Positions 56,665 through 64,000 of a stretch of DNA of 64,000 bases are shown one piece after another. The stretch lies in NCBI GenBank assembly GCA_040879025.1, contig JBBDLF010000019.1, positions 1 through 64,000 of the forward strand. The letters are read 5' to 3'. The notes beneath the pieces were generated by a model. That model was not told the origin of the DNA. It searched no databases and was given only the letters and a program-made list of their open reading frames with translations. The position numbers were made by a program, and so were the translations under genes. The DNA is from JBBDLF01 sp040879025 (lineage in GTDB: Bacteria > Pseudomonadota > Gammaproteobacteria > Pseudomonadales > Pseudohongiellaceae). Each line of letters starts with the position of its first letter. Positions within the stretch are counted from its first letter, which is position 1.

Positions 56665-56931
56665 ATGCGTTTCCTACATCTGATCCTCCCCATATTCATA
56701 TTGAGTAACATACCTACTACATCTGCGCAGGAGCTCACCAACGATTCCGTCACACGATATATTGCTAGTCGAACTGAAGTTATGGAACCGTTGATGTTTA
56801 CTGATGTCCGTAGACAGGAATTTATCCATTCACTAGGAAAACTATTCGCTCCTCAGAGAAGAACGGTTGAATTCTTTAAGCAATACGATGTGGAAATCTA
56901 TTGTGAAATGGCTGAAGTCGCGGCAATATAA
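56665..56931 (+). CDS. Small exported protein of unknown function
   Basis: An 88-residue product with a signal peptide (MRFLHLILPIFILSNIPTTSAQ) and a mature part without recognised motifs. A TTG two codons earlier is an alternative start. The surrounding DNA (56480-56660) is AT-rich and apparently non-coding. The gene ends 32 bp before the zinc-PLC-like gene on the same strand and could be cotranscribed with it. Confidence 0.45.
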   Translation: MRFLHLILPIFILSNIPTTSAQELTNDSVTRYIASRTEVMEPLMFTDVRRQEFIHSLGKLFAPQRRTVEFFKQYDVEIYCEMAEVAAI

Positions 56932-56963
56932 TTCCGTCACACTTATTACCCCCGGAGACAACG

Positions 56964-58094
56964 ATGCGAGCCTTCGTTCACCTGCGTACCACCCTCGTAA
57001 TACTGACATGTTGCCTGGTTGCCCCGGCCACTGCATATGAGTTCCGTTATCTGCTGCAGCGCGACGCCGTACATACCTGGATGGCGGCCCAGGCCCTTCG
57101 ATGCGCGGCGGCCGCGGAGACCTGGAAGGACATCGTCGATTGCGAAGACCAGAACCTGGAATCCGCTCCAGCGGTACTCTATGCCGCCGCTCCTGCCGGC
57201 AATACGCTTACACTGACCGTCAGTGATGTCGAGAAGGCGGTTATCTGGCCGGATGATCCGGTGCGCGAGCTCCGCTGGTATAAACTCTATCGCATCGGGC
57301 TATGGAGTTGGCGTCTCGCGGTGGACAATTGTGGCAGGCGGATTGAAGGGATTCACAAGGGGCTGCGGTGCAGCTCTCATTACGGCCCGATGCAGTTTTT
57401 GCACGCCATGGAATCGGAGCGGGAACTTGCCGCGGCGGACACCAAAGAGGCGATTCTCGATTGGATTCAGTATGCCTATAGTGTCGCGGGCAACGACTCC
57501 GGCGACTCCGGGTTTAACAATGACCTGCCTTACTGTGCCACCATCAATCAAGTGTATGGCCGTGACAGTAAATTTGCCAAAGCCATGATGCCCTATGGCG
57601 ACACCGGGTTCCCCTGCGTCAAGGACGGGCCGCCGTGGCGGATGTCCACACCTTTCTCGTTTTCCTGCATCATTCGGTCGAGTTCCTGCTGGGAAACCAT
57701 AACGCCCAACGACGAGGGAATTCGGCTGGCCGCACTCGGGGCTGTACTGCATGTAATCCAGGATTCGTATGCCAAGGGCCACACCAGCCGTGGTAACGAC
57801 ACGGCTGATTCGGTAGCGCTGTTTGAATGCAATCCCATTAAACAGTTCCAACTCTACGGTGAACAGGACCACGACGTACACAGATCCGCGGACAAGTTCC
57901 CAAAGCGCATGGTCGGGTGTGGCGATGAGGCGGTGGACGGGCCGGTGACGGCTTCCGCGAAAATTCTCAAGCTGTACGCCGCAGGCGCTCCCTGGAGCGA
58001 CGTGGATATTTACCTGCGCCAGCGGGTTTTTTTACTGGATGCACAGAAGAACCATCCGGCGGGCACGACGGAATTGATGAGACGCAGGAACTGA
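56964..58094 (+). CDS. Exported protein with zinc-phospholipase C/S1-P1 nuclease-like motif
   Basis: A 376-residue protein with a signal peptide ending ATAYEF. The segment LGAVLHVIQDSYAKGH has His, Asp at +4 and His at +10, the exact spacing of the H-x3-D-x5-H zinc ligands of bacterial phospholipase C and S1/P1 nucleases. HDVHRSADK follows about 50 residues later as a possible further ligand block. Several Cys pairs suggest disulfides in the periplasm. Overall identity to the known families is low, so substrate and activity are open. Confidence 0.5.
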   Translation: MRAFVHLRTTLVILTCCLVAPATAYEFRYLLQRDAVHTWMAAQALRCAAAAETWKDIVDCEDQNLESAPAVLYAAAPAGNTLTLTVSDVEKAVIWPDDPVRELRWYKLYRIGLWSWRLAVDNCGRRIEGIHKGLRCSSHYGPMQFLHAMESERELAAADTKEAILDWIQYAYSVAGNDSGDSGFNNDLPYCATINQVYGRDSKFAKAMMPYGDTGFPCVKDGPPWRMSTPFSFSCIIRSSSCWETITPNDEGIRLAALGAVLHVIQDSYAKGHTSRGNDTADSVALFECNPIKQFQLYGEQDHDVHRSADKFPKRMVGCGDEAVDGPVTASAKILKLYAAGAPWSDVDIYLRQRVFLLDAQKNHPAGTTELMRRRN

Positions 58095-58104
58095 TCGGGG
58101 TCGT

Positions 58105-58380
58105 TCAGGTATTCAAGCCGACGAAGCGAGCGGCGTTGTCGTGAAATACGGCACTCACCATTTCCGACGGCGCCACTACTGCGGTGCAATAAGCCACTGC
58201 CGTGTCGATGCTGCCGCCGGTGGCGTCGAGATCCATATCCTCAGAGTAACGCGGACTGTTGAAAAAAAAGCGAAGGTTGACGCCGCCCTTGAGCACATAG
58301 AGGTCGGAATCAGACTGCCTCAGTAACCTGTCCAGGAAGCAGAAATGGAATATCTCGCGGCGCTGAGTATCGGTAAACAT
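58105..58380 (-). pseudogene. Chimeric remnant: AbiEii-like nucleotidyltransferase N-terminus joined to an amidohydrolase C-terminus
   Basis: Residues ~1-53 (REIFHFCFLDRLLRQ, LYVLKGGVNLRFFF, PRYSEDMDLD) match the N-terminal nucleotidyltransferase part of AbiEii/AbiGii-type toxins, normally over 200 residues long. The last ~30 residues (APSEMVSAVFHDNAARFVGL) match the very end of Amidohydrolase_2 enzymes (IFHDNAxRFFGL). The two parts are fused in frame. This indicates a deletion or recombination, and neither protein can be functional. No AbiEi-type antitoxin is adjacent. Confidence 0.6.
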
Positions 58381-58644
58381 GGATAATTATGAATTTGTGT
58401 TTCCGAATATGTCAATATAGATTCGTAATTAGTCGATTTTTTGTGCGGAATCGCCTTTCCGCGGCCTTTTGCTTTAAAAAACAATCAGTTGCGTATAGGA
58501 AGTAGGAATCTGGCGCCAGTGTGCCTGCGTCATGTCCCACAGGAGACGGGCGGTGCCCGGCAAGCGCGTGTAGCAAGTCTGCTGACAAAATCTGACACTG
58601 GTATGTACTACAGTTCAAGCCTCACACATAACGAGGAAACGCTC

Positions 58645-58968
58645 ATGTCACTGATACACGCATTAGCACTGGCTGCATCGATCATCGTCAATTACCAGTT
58701 GACGGTAAGCTCTGACCGCCTGGACGACTTTCTGTTGTGGATTGAAAGTGGTTTGGAAGACAGCAGGACCTTCCCTGGAAATATCCGTTTCGATATCTAC
58801 CGAGACGTTAACGAAGACGGAAAACTCCTGTTCGTCGAAGAATGGGAGTCTGAAGCCCATCGCGCCCGGTATATGGAATGGCGGGCGGCGCGAGGTGATT
58901 ACGAAGGGATGGCCGAGTTTATGGCCGTACCGCCGGTGGAGTCTGTCTACCGGCTCGCCGGGGATTAA
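58645..58968 (+). CDS. Antibiotic biosynthesis monooxygenase (ABM) domain protein
   Basis: The start at 58645 has GAGGAAA upstream. The 107-residue product is a ferredoxin-like alpha/beta protein of the ABM/YgiN type: NYQLTVSSDRLDDFL, SRTFPGNIRFDIYRD, KLLFVEEWESEAHRARYME and a final beta strand. Such proteins act as small monooxygenases, heme-degrading enzymes or quinone-related enzymes. The first ~12 residues are hydrophobic but too short for a clear signal. The stop is followed 13 bp later by the palindrome at the assembly gap. Confidence 0.75.
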   Translation: MSLIHALALAASIIVNYQLTVSSDRLDDFLLWIESGLEDSRTFPGNIRFDIYRDVNEDGKLLFVEEWESEAHRARYMEWRAARGDYEGMAEFMAVPPVESVYRLAGD

Positions 58969-58981
58969 TTCCCTGCAAGGA

Positions 58982-59034
58982 GGGTCGGGGGGGGGGGGNN
59001 NNNNNNNNAATGAGAATCATTCGCCACCGACCCC
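58982..59034 (+). repeat. Dispersed palindrome with Fur-box-like core, copy C (interrupted by assembly gap)
   Basis: GGGTCGG at 58982-58988 begins the left arm and AATGAGAATCATTCGCCACC plus GACCCC, up to 59034, is the loop and complete right arm, followed by TTTTT. A run of G and 10 N replace the rest of the left arm. The true sequence is probably the same 37-41 bp element as elsewhere. Confidence 0.75.
58999..59008. other. Assembly gap (10 N)
   Basis: Ten N follow a run of twelve G (58987-58998) inside a palindromic repeat. The G-run is probably a sequencing artefact at a hairpin. The real gap size is unknown, and linkage of the two sides rests on scaffolding. Confidence 0.95.
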
Positions 59035-59079
59035 TTTTTGGTTGACAATCGGGTGATTCCGAAAAACGGTTGCCGATTT

Positions 59080-59784
59080 ATGCAGCGGGCTGAACGATTG
59101 TTTCAAATCACTAATTTGCTGCGCAATCGCCGGTTGGCAATTACCGCGGATCAGCTTGCCGCGTCGATGAACACGTCCAAACGGACAATCTATCGAGACA
59201 TACAGTCCCTGATTCTTTCCGGTGTGCCCATTGAAGGCGAGGCGGGCGTGGGCTACCGGCTGCAACGAAATTTTGACTTGCCACCCCTTATGTTCAGCAA
59301 CAATGAAGTCGAAGCTCTGCTACTGGGCGTGAGGATGGTGCGAGCCTGGAGCGATGAGAAACTTGCCTCTGGCGCAAATTCCGCGCTTCGCAAGATTCTG
59401 GCGGTTGTGCCGCCTAAGCTGCGCGACAAGGAAGAGCAGTTTGCGGTGTATGTACCGGAGTTTGCTGATACAGGCGTTATGGCAGCGTACAGCGATACGA
59501 TTCGGCAGGCGCTACAGCAACGCAGAGTTCTGGCGATTGAATATACGCGAGCGGACGGCAGGAAAAGCGAACGCAAGGTGCATCCGATCGGGCTGTTTTT
59601 CTGGGGCCGGGTGTGGACGCTACTGACATGGTGCGAAAGCACCGATGATTACCGATCGTTTCGACTCGACCGTATCAACAACCTGGAGATGCCGGGTGAG
59701 ACCTATGCGCTTTCCCCGACCAAAAACCTGGATCATTATCTTGCTACTGTTGTTTACAAAAATCTGAAGGGCGATCGGAAATGA
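59080..59784 (+). CDS. YafY-type transcriptional regulator (HTH_11 + WYL)
   Basis: The start at 59080 opens the typical MQRAERLFQITNLLRNRR helix-turn-helix (HTH_11: ITADQLAASMNTSKRTIYRD). A WYL-type ligand-binding domain follows (about 130-225), including EYTRADGRKSERKVHPIGLF and WTLLTWCE, a variant of the usual WYL core. The 234 residues are the usual length. It may regulate the TAXI-TRAP operon that starts 116 bp downstream. It follows the assembly gap, so upstream context is uncertain. Confidence 0.88.
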   Translation: MQRAERLFQITNLLRNRRLAITADQLAASMNTSKRTIYRDIQSLILSGVPIEGEAGVGYRLQRNFDLPPLMFSNNEVEALLLGVRMVRAWSDEKLASGANSALRKILAVVPPKLRDKEEQFAVYVPEFADTGVMAAYSDTIRQALQQRRVLAIEYTRADGRKSERKVHPIGLFFWGRVWTLLTWCESTDDYRSFRLDRINNLEMPGETYALSPTKNLDHYLATVVYKNLKGDRK

Positions 59785-59899
59785 ACCGGCCGCCGCCTCG
59801 TTGGTACCGGCGCAATTTCTCCGGCAGACGGCCTTCCCCTCGTCTGCTGTGCCTGCTAGTCTTTGGCCCCATTGGGGTAAAGTCGGCAGGAGCGCAATC

Positions 59900-61084
59900 A
59901 TGGTACTTAAGAACTTGAAATCAGCGTTATATAAAGGACGAACAAGCACCTTGGTGGCAATGACTCTTGTGGGTGTTATATCCGCCGGCCTGGCGATGGC
60001 CCAGCAGGAGCAAATGCCACGGCAGATGGCGTGGACCGCCTATAATCTCGGGACCACCGGTTACAATCAGGCAGTGGCCATCGGTGCCATGCTGCGCGAC
60101 CGCTACGATGTCACCCTGCGGGTCATTCCCGGCCAGAACGATATCTCTCGCCTGCTGCCACTGAAAGGTGGCCGAGTGCAGTATTCAGCCAACGGTGTGG
60201 CCACTTATTTTGCGCAAGAGGGCATGCATCAATTTGATGATCCCACCTGGGGCCCGCAGCCGCTGCGGATGCTGATGACCTCGGTGGGCCTCAGTAATCA
60301 GGCGGTAGCGGTGGCGGCGGACATCGGCGCCACCAGCTTCGCAGACCTGCGCGGTCGCCGCATTCCCTTTGTCCGTGGCGCCCCGGCGCTGAATGTTTCC
60401 ATGGAAGCCTATATGGCCTGTGGCGGTCTCACTTGGGATGACGTCGTGCGAGTGGATTTTCCCGGTTATGACGCCATGTGGGAGGGCATTATCAATGGGG
60501 ATGTGGATGCGGCTTTCGGCACCACGGTATCAGGACCAACCCGCCGTCTGGAAGCCTCGCCTCGCGGCATTCATTGGTTACCCGCCCCCCATGATGATGC
60601 GGCCTGCTGGCAACGGCTCTGGTCGGTGGCTCCCTATTTCACCAAATACAATGCGACCCGTGGCGCGGGCATCAGCGACGACAATCCCAATGAAGCGGGC
60701 ACCTATCCCTATCCCATCCTGATTACGCTGGCGGATCACGACGCCACCGAGGTATATGCGCTCACGCAAGCCCTGCATCAAAATTACGATGACTACAAGG
60801 ATGCTGATCCGGGGGCGATCGGTTGGGCGCTGGAATTCCAGGTGTTTGACTGGGTCGTGCCCTACCATGCAGGCGCGGTGCGTTACTGGCGCGAGATTGA
60901 TGCCTGGACGGATGCTCACGAAGCTCATAATCAGTCGCTGATTCAGCGACAGGACGTGCTGGCCGCTGCCTGGACCGAAATTACCGCGCAGCGTATCTCG
61001 GACCGGGACGCCTTTCTTCCGGCGTGGCATCAGCTACGTGCCGAACGGCTGGAGGCGGCCGGGTTCGATCCAGTGTGGCGCTGA
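59900..61084 (+). CDS. TAXI-family TRAP transporter solute-binding protein
   Basis: The start at 59900 has AGGAG seven bases upstream. The 394-residue protein has a long signal peptide ending LAMAQ. It has the TAXI pattern: NLGTTGYNQAVAIGAMLRD, VIPGQNDISRLLPLKGGRV, DLRGRRIPFVRGAP and FPGYDAMWEGIINGDVDAAF. The ligand is unknown; TAXI proteins often bind glutamate-like or dicarboxylate compounds. Its 3' end overlaps the permease gene by about 10 bp, so the two form one TRAP transporter operon. Confidence 0.88.
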   Translation: MVLKNLKSALYKGRTSTLVAMTLVGVISAGLAMAQQEQMPRQMAWTAYNLGTTGYNQAVAIGAMLRDRYDVTLRVIPGQNDISRLLPLKGGRVQYSANGVATYFAQEGMHQFDDPTWGPQPLRMLMTSVGLSNQAVAVAADIGATSFADLRGRRIPFVRGAPALNVSMEAYMACGGLTWDDVVRVDFPGYDAMWEGIINGDVDAAFGTTVSGPTRRLEASPRGIHWLPAPHDDAACWQRLWSVAPYFTKYNATRGAGISDDNPNEAGTYPYPILITLADHDATEVYALTQALHQNYDDYKDADPGAIGWALEFQVFDWVVPYHAGAVRYWREIDAWTDAHEAHNQSLIQRQDVLAAAWTEITAQRISDRDAFLPAWHQLRAERLEAAGFDPVWR

Positions 61085-63036
61085 AATTCCGAACTCTGAT
61101 TGATCTGCCGGCGCCGGTGCGCTGGGTGATGGCGATCGCGGCACTGGCCAGTGCCTTTCTCGCCATGGATTTCCTGCGCCTGTTTGCCGAACGACCCCTG
61201 CTGGAATTCGTCATCACCGTACAGAATCATTACTACTATGCCCTGATGGCATTGCTGCTGCCTCTGTGTTACCTGATTTATCCGCCGTTCCGTAATGCCA
61301 GTCGGTACTGGTATGACGTCATTCTTGCGCTGGCGGCGTTTGGCGCCTGCGTGTTTTTCTTTGTCAATGCGGAAACCATGCTCGACTACGGCTGGGAATT
61401 TGCGGCACCGGTGTATGCGGTATGGATTAGCTATGGGCTGTGGCTGCTGATCCTCGAAGCGGTCCGGCGTTGCGGTGGTTGGACCCTGTTCGTGCTGGTA
61501 CTGTTGTTTTCCCTCTACCCAATCATCGCCGACAAAATGCCGGGGCCGATTTCCGGCATGTCCTCCACAGCGGCGCAGACGGCGTCGTATCACATCATGA
61601 GCATCGAGAGTGTGCTGGGCTTGCCCTTTCGTGCCTTCGCACAACTGGTAATCGGTTTTCTCCTGTTCGGTATTGCCCTGCAACACACCGGCGGCGGCCG
61701 TTTCTTTATCAACCTGGCCTTTGCCATGTTTGGTCATGTCAGGGGCGGTTCGGCGAAGGTGGCCATTGTCTCCAGCGGTTTGATGGGCTCCATGAGCGGC
61801 AGTGTGATTACCAATGTACTGACCACCGGCCAGATGACTATTCCGGCCATGAAAAAAGAAGGTATGGCCAAGGAGTACGCGGCTGGTGTGGAAGCCTGCG
61901 CATCCACCGGCGGCGTGCTGCTACCACCTATCATGGGTTCTACGGCCTTCGTCATGGCTACATTTTTGAACGTTCCTTATACTACGGTGGCGCTGGCCGC
62001 CGCCATTCCCGCCCTGTTGTATTTCTTTGGTCTGTTCGTGCAGGTGGATGCCTATGCCGCCACTCGAGGGCTGGAGGGAGTGCCACGGGAAGAACTCCCC
62101 AAACTAAGCGACACCATGAAGCAGGGCTGGTTTTATATTGCGGCATTCCTGGTGCTCATATTTCTGTTGGTCGTTCAGCAACGCGAGGCCATTGCTCCCT
62201 ACATTGCCACCGGTCTGTTGTTGGTACTGAATCAAATATTTCCGAATCACCGCTGGAGCCTGCAGCAGGGCATGGATTTTCTGGTAGCCTGCGGCAAGCT
62301 GTTGGCAGAACTGCTGGCAATTATGGCCGGTGTCGGGCTGATAGTGGGCGCGCTGTCAGTCACAGGCCTGTCCGGTACTCTGGTCAATGAGTTGCTGCAC
62401 CTGGCAGGCGATTCCACTCCCCTGCTACTGCTGATGGGGGCGGCCACCAGCTTCGTGCTCGGCATCGGCATGACGGTGACGGCGGCCTATATATTCCTGG
62501 CCATCGTGCTGGCGCCGGCACTGATTCAGGGTGGCCTCGACCCCATGAGTGTGCACCTGTTCATTCTCTACTGGGGCATGTTGTCGTTTATAACGCCCCC
62601 GGTGGCACTGGGCGCGTTTGCTGCCGCCAGTATTGCCGGGGCATCGGCATTGACGTCTGGCTTCAAGGCGATGCGCCTCGGGAGCGTGATCTACTTTATC
62701 CCGTTCTTCTTCGTGCTGGATACCTCCCTCATCATGGCCGGTAGCTGGTGGGATACCCTCTCGGCTACGGTGATCGCCGCCACCGGCATACTGTTCATTG
62801 CCGCCTCCCTGCAATCCTATCTGCTCGGTGTGGGTTTTCTGGATCACGGTGGCAAGACCGGTAGTGTCGGGCGCCTGTTACTGGGCACAGGCGGTGGCCT
62901 GATTGCTCTGCCTGGCCTGCAGGAAATCGGCATCAATATAGGCGATATGGAGCTGCTGCTTGGCGGCAGCATGATGGTTGTTATCGGGGTGCTGGCGAGC
63001 CGCCGTCGCCTCCCCGCCCAGGTCGCGCTGGACTGA
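61075..63036 (+). CDS. TRAP transporter fused permease (DctQM-type)
   Basis: A GTG at 61075 is proposed as start (VALKFRTLIDLP); an ATG at 61024 would put 17 residues inside the upstream gene. The ~653-residue protein has about 16 hydrophobic helices. An N-terminal DctQ-like part precedes the DctM-like part with GFLLFGIALQHTGGGRFFIN, the GLMGSMSGSVITNVLTTGQM loop and ACASTGGVLLPPIMGSTAF, all signatures of 4TM/12TM fused permeases. It uses the solute-binding protein encoded immediately upstream. A copy of the palindrome follows 3 bp after the stop and probably terminates the transcript. Confidence 0.92.
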   Translation: MALKFRTLIDLPAPVRWVMAIAALASAFLAMDFLRLFAERPLLEFVITVQNHYYYALMALLLPLCYLIYPPFRNASRYWYDVILALAAFGACVFFFVNAETMLDYGWEFAAPVYAVWISYGLWLLILEAVRRCGGWTLFVLVLLFSLYPIIADKMPGPISGMSSTAAQTASYHIMSIESVLGLPFRAFAQLVIGFLLFGIALQHTGGGRFFINLAFAMFGHVRGGSAKVAIVSSGLMGSMSGSVITNVLTTGQMTIPAMKKEGMAKEYAAGVEACASTGGVLLPPIMGSTAFVMATFLNVPYTTVALAAAIPALLYFFGLFVQVDAYAATRGLEGVPREELPKLSDTMKQGWFYIAAFLVLIFLLVVQQREAIAPYIATGLLLVLNQIFPNHRWSLQQGMDFLVACGKLLAELLAIMAGVGLIVGALSVTGLSGTLVNELLHLAGDSTPLLLLMGAATSFVLGIGMTVTAAYIFLAIVLAPALIQGGLDPMSVHLFILYWGMLSFITPPVALGAFAAASIAGASALTSGFKAMRLGSVIYFIPFFFVLDTSLIMAGSWWDTLSATVIAATGILFIAASLQSYLLGVGFLDHGGKTGSVGRLLLGTGGGLIALPGLQEIGINIGDMELLLGGSMMVVIGVLASRRRLPAQVALD

Positions 63037-63039
63037 TGC

Positions 63040-63076
63040 GGGTCGGTGGCGAATGATTCTCATTCGCCACCGACCC
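63040..63076 (+). repeat. Dispersed palindrome with Fur-box-like core, copy D
   Basis: 17-bp arms GGGTCGGTGGCGAATGA and complement flank a TTC loop, followed by CCCTTTT. It lies 3 bp after the TRAP permease stop and looks like a terminator of that operon, with the same Fur-like core as the other copies. Confidence 0.85.
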
Positions 63077-63159
63077 CCTTTTGCATAGCAGTTGAGGAAC
63101 TGGCGAACATGTTCAATAATCAGCCATTCTTCTGATCTCACTATGCCCCGGAGCCGGGA

Positions 63160-64000
63160 ATGAATAAACATCTGATCCTGTTACGTCTGATTCTCATCAT
63201 CTTTCTGTCGGTCTCCGGTTCCCGGTACCTGATTCAAGCCCAGGCGCAGGCCCAGGATTGGCCAGTCACGGCGGCAGACAAGGGCAGCACCCGATACTCT
63301 CCAGCGGCGCAAATCAACGCTGACAATATCGATGATCTGGAGATTGTCTGGCGGCGCCCGGCGCTGGACGCATCCTATCTGGAAATTGATCCGGAACAGC
63401 GTTTCACCACCAATTACGTGGCGGCACCGGTGGTAACCGATGGCGTGGGTTATATTCCCAACGGGGTGGGTCTGGTGGAGGCGTTTGACGCGGAAACGGG
63501 CGCCACCCTCTGGGTACAGCAACCCTTCGGCGGCGCGGAGGATTTGCCCGGTACCACGACGCGGGGCGTCGCCTACTGGGCTGAGGGCGATGAGGCGCGT
63601 ATTCTGGTGCAACGGGGCACGGGGCTTTACGCCCTGGATGCCGCCACCGGCGAACCAATATCCTCCTTTGGCAATGCAGGCCACGTGAATCTGCAGGTGG
63701 AAGACCCTCAAGCCGAGCGTTTCCGCTGGGGCGGCGTCCCCATGGTGGTTCGGGATGTCGTCGTCATCGGCCAGGCCATGGGCGACACCTTCGCCAACAA
63801 GGAAGCCCTGCGCGGTGACGTTCGGGCCTACGATGTACGCAACGGTGAACTGCGCTGGGTTTTTCACACCATTCCACAGGACAATGCATTCGGCACTGAT
63901 AGCTGGCAGGATCGTTCATGGTCCTACACCGGCCACGCCCCGGTATGGGCTTTGTTCAGCGCCGACGAGGAACTGGGCATGGTGTACATGCCCGTCTCAT
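63160..64000 (+). CDS. PQQ-binding-like beta-propeller dehydrogenase, N-terminal part (3' end outside window)
   Basis: The ATG at 63160 has GGAG and GGGA upstream and an in-frame stop at 63133. The visible 280 residues begin with a signal peptide (HLILLRLILIIFLSVSGS) and a Gln/Ala repeat. The quinoprotein start DWPVTAADKGSTRYSPAAQI and propeller blades (EAFDAETGATLWVQQ, YALDAATGEPISSFG, RAYDVRNGELRWVFH) follow. It is the second quinoprotein of the window, after the one at 29961-31901, and it lies downstream of the TRAP operon. The substrate is unknown. Confidence 0.85.
   Translation, partial: MNKHLILLRLILIIFLSVSGSRYLIQAQAQAQDWPVTAADKGSTRYSPAAQINADNIDDLEIVWRRPALDASYLEIDPEQRFTTNYVAAPVVTDGVGYIPNGVGLVEAFDAETGATLWVQQPFGGAEDLPGTTTRGVAYWAEGDEARILVQRGTGLYALDAATGEPISSFGNAGHVNLQVEDPQAERFRWGGVPMVVRDVVVIGQAMGDTFANKEALRGDVRAYDVRNGELRWVFHTIPQDNAFGTDSWQDRSWSYTGHAPVWALFSADEELGMVYMPVS

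Noticed and set aside
58987..58998. Run of 12 G as a possible G-quadruplex
   Set aside because: It stands directly before N characters, where the palindrome arm should read GGTGGCGAATGA. It is almost surely a sequencing artefact.

Overview
The window looks like chromosomal DNA of a marine or environmental gammaproteobacterium. This is inferred from the gene repertoire: Tex, Uup, RecQ and PEP synthase of gammaproteobacterial length and motifs, TonB-dependent receptors, PQQ-type dehydrogenases, a TAXI-type TRAP transporter, and many secreted esterase, amidohydrolase and beta-propeller proteins. No species can be assigned from sequence alone. No rRNA, tRNA, CRISPR array or intact transposase was seen. 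Two genes run off the edges: a copper-monooxygenase-fold protein on the left and a PQQ-type dehydrogenase on the right. A 10-N assembly gap lies at 58999-59008.

Layout. 1-6 kb: a PHM-like protein, a membrane-anchored AraC regulator, a TonB-dependent receptor with a glycine-rich insertion, and a TPR/TonB-C protein. 6-20 kb: catabolic and secreted enzymes (MBL-fold hydrolase, dienelactone hydrolase, esterase, CoA-transferase, DUF411 protein, SMP-30-like propeller, serine hydrolase, amidohydrolase, acidic Ca-binding-like protein), with tex and ppsA among them. 20-36 kb: uup, an orphan histidine kinase, a DUF2868/DUF3482-GTPase pair, recQ, a PQQ dehydrogenase, a MATE pump, a homocysteine methyltransferase, a GlxA-type regulator and a secreted NHL protein. 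37-41.5 kb: an AT-richer, decaying stretch with a membrane-anchored XRE regulator between remnants of MacB/FtsX-type permeases. 41.5-53.2 kb: a copper/silver island. In it a [small His/Met/Cys protein]-copA-copB operon on the minus strand is divergent from a [small Cys/Met protein]-cusC-cusB(CusF fusion)-cusA operon on the plus strand. A CusR/CopR-box-like inverted repeat sits between them and a DUF1326-DUF2182 pair follows. 53-59 kb: an S41-like protease, an EamA transporter, a zinc-phospholipase-C-like secreted protein and two deletion-scarred pseudogenes. 59-64 kb: a WYL regulator, a TAXI-TRAP transporter and a PQQ-type dehydrogenase.

The most notable non-coding signal is a dispersed, almost perfect palindrome (17-19 bp arms, 3-nt loop). 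Its core matches 14 of 19 positions of the classical Fur box. It occurs at 14251, 36950, 58982 (where the assembly broke) and 63040, with a decayed copy at 14196. One copy carries a compensated base-pair change. The best candidate for a coordinated functional system is the divergent cop/cus island with its shared operator and its two small related RPPI-x-A-ended periplasmic proteins. The DUF2868/GTPase pair and the membrane-HTH/FtsX-permease remnant are the least characterised modules.
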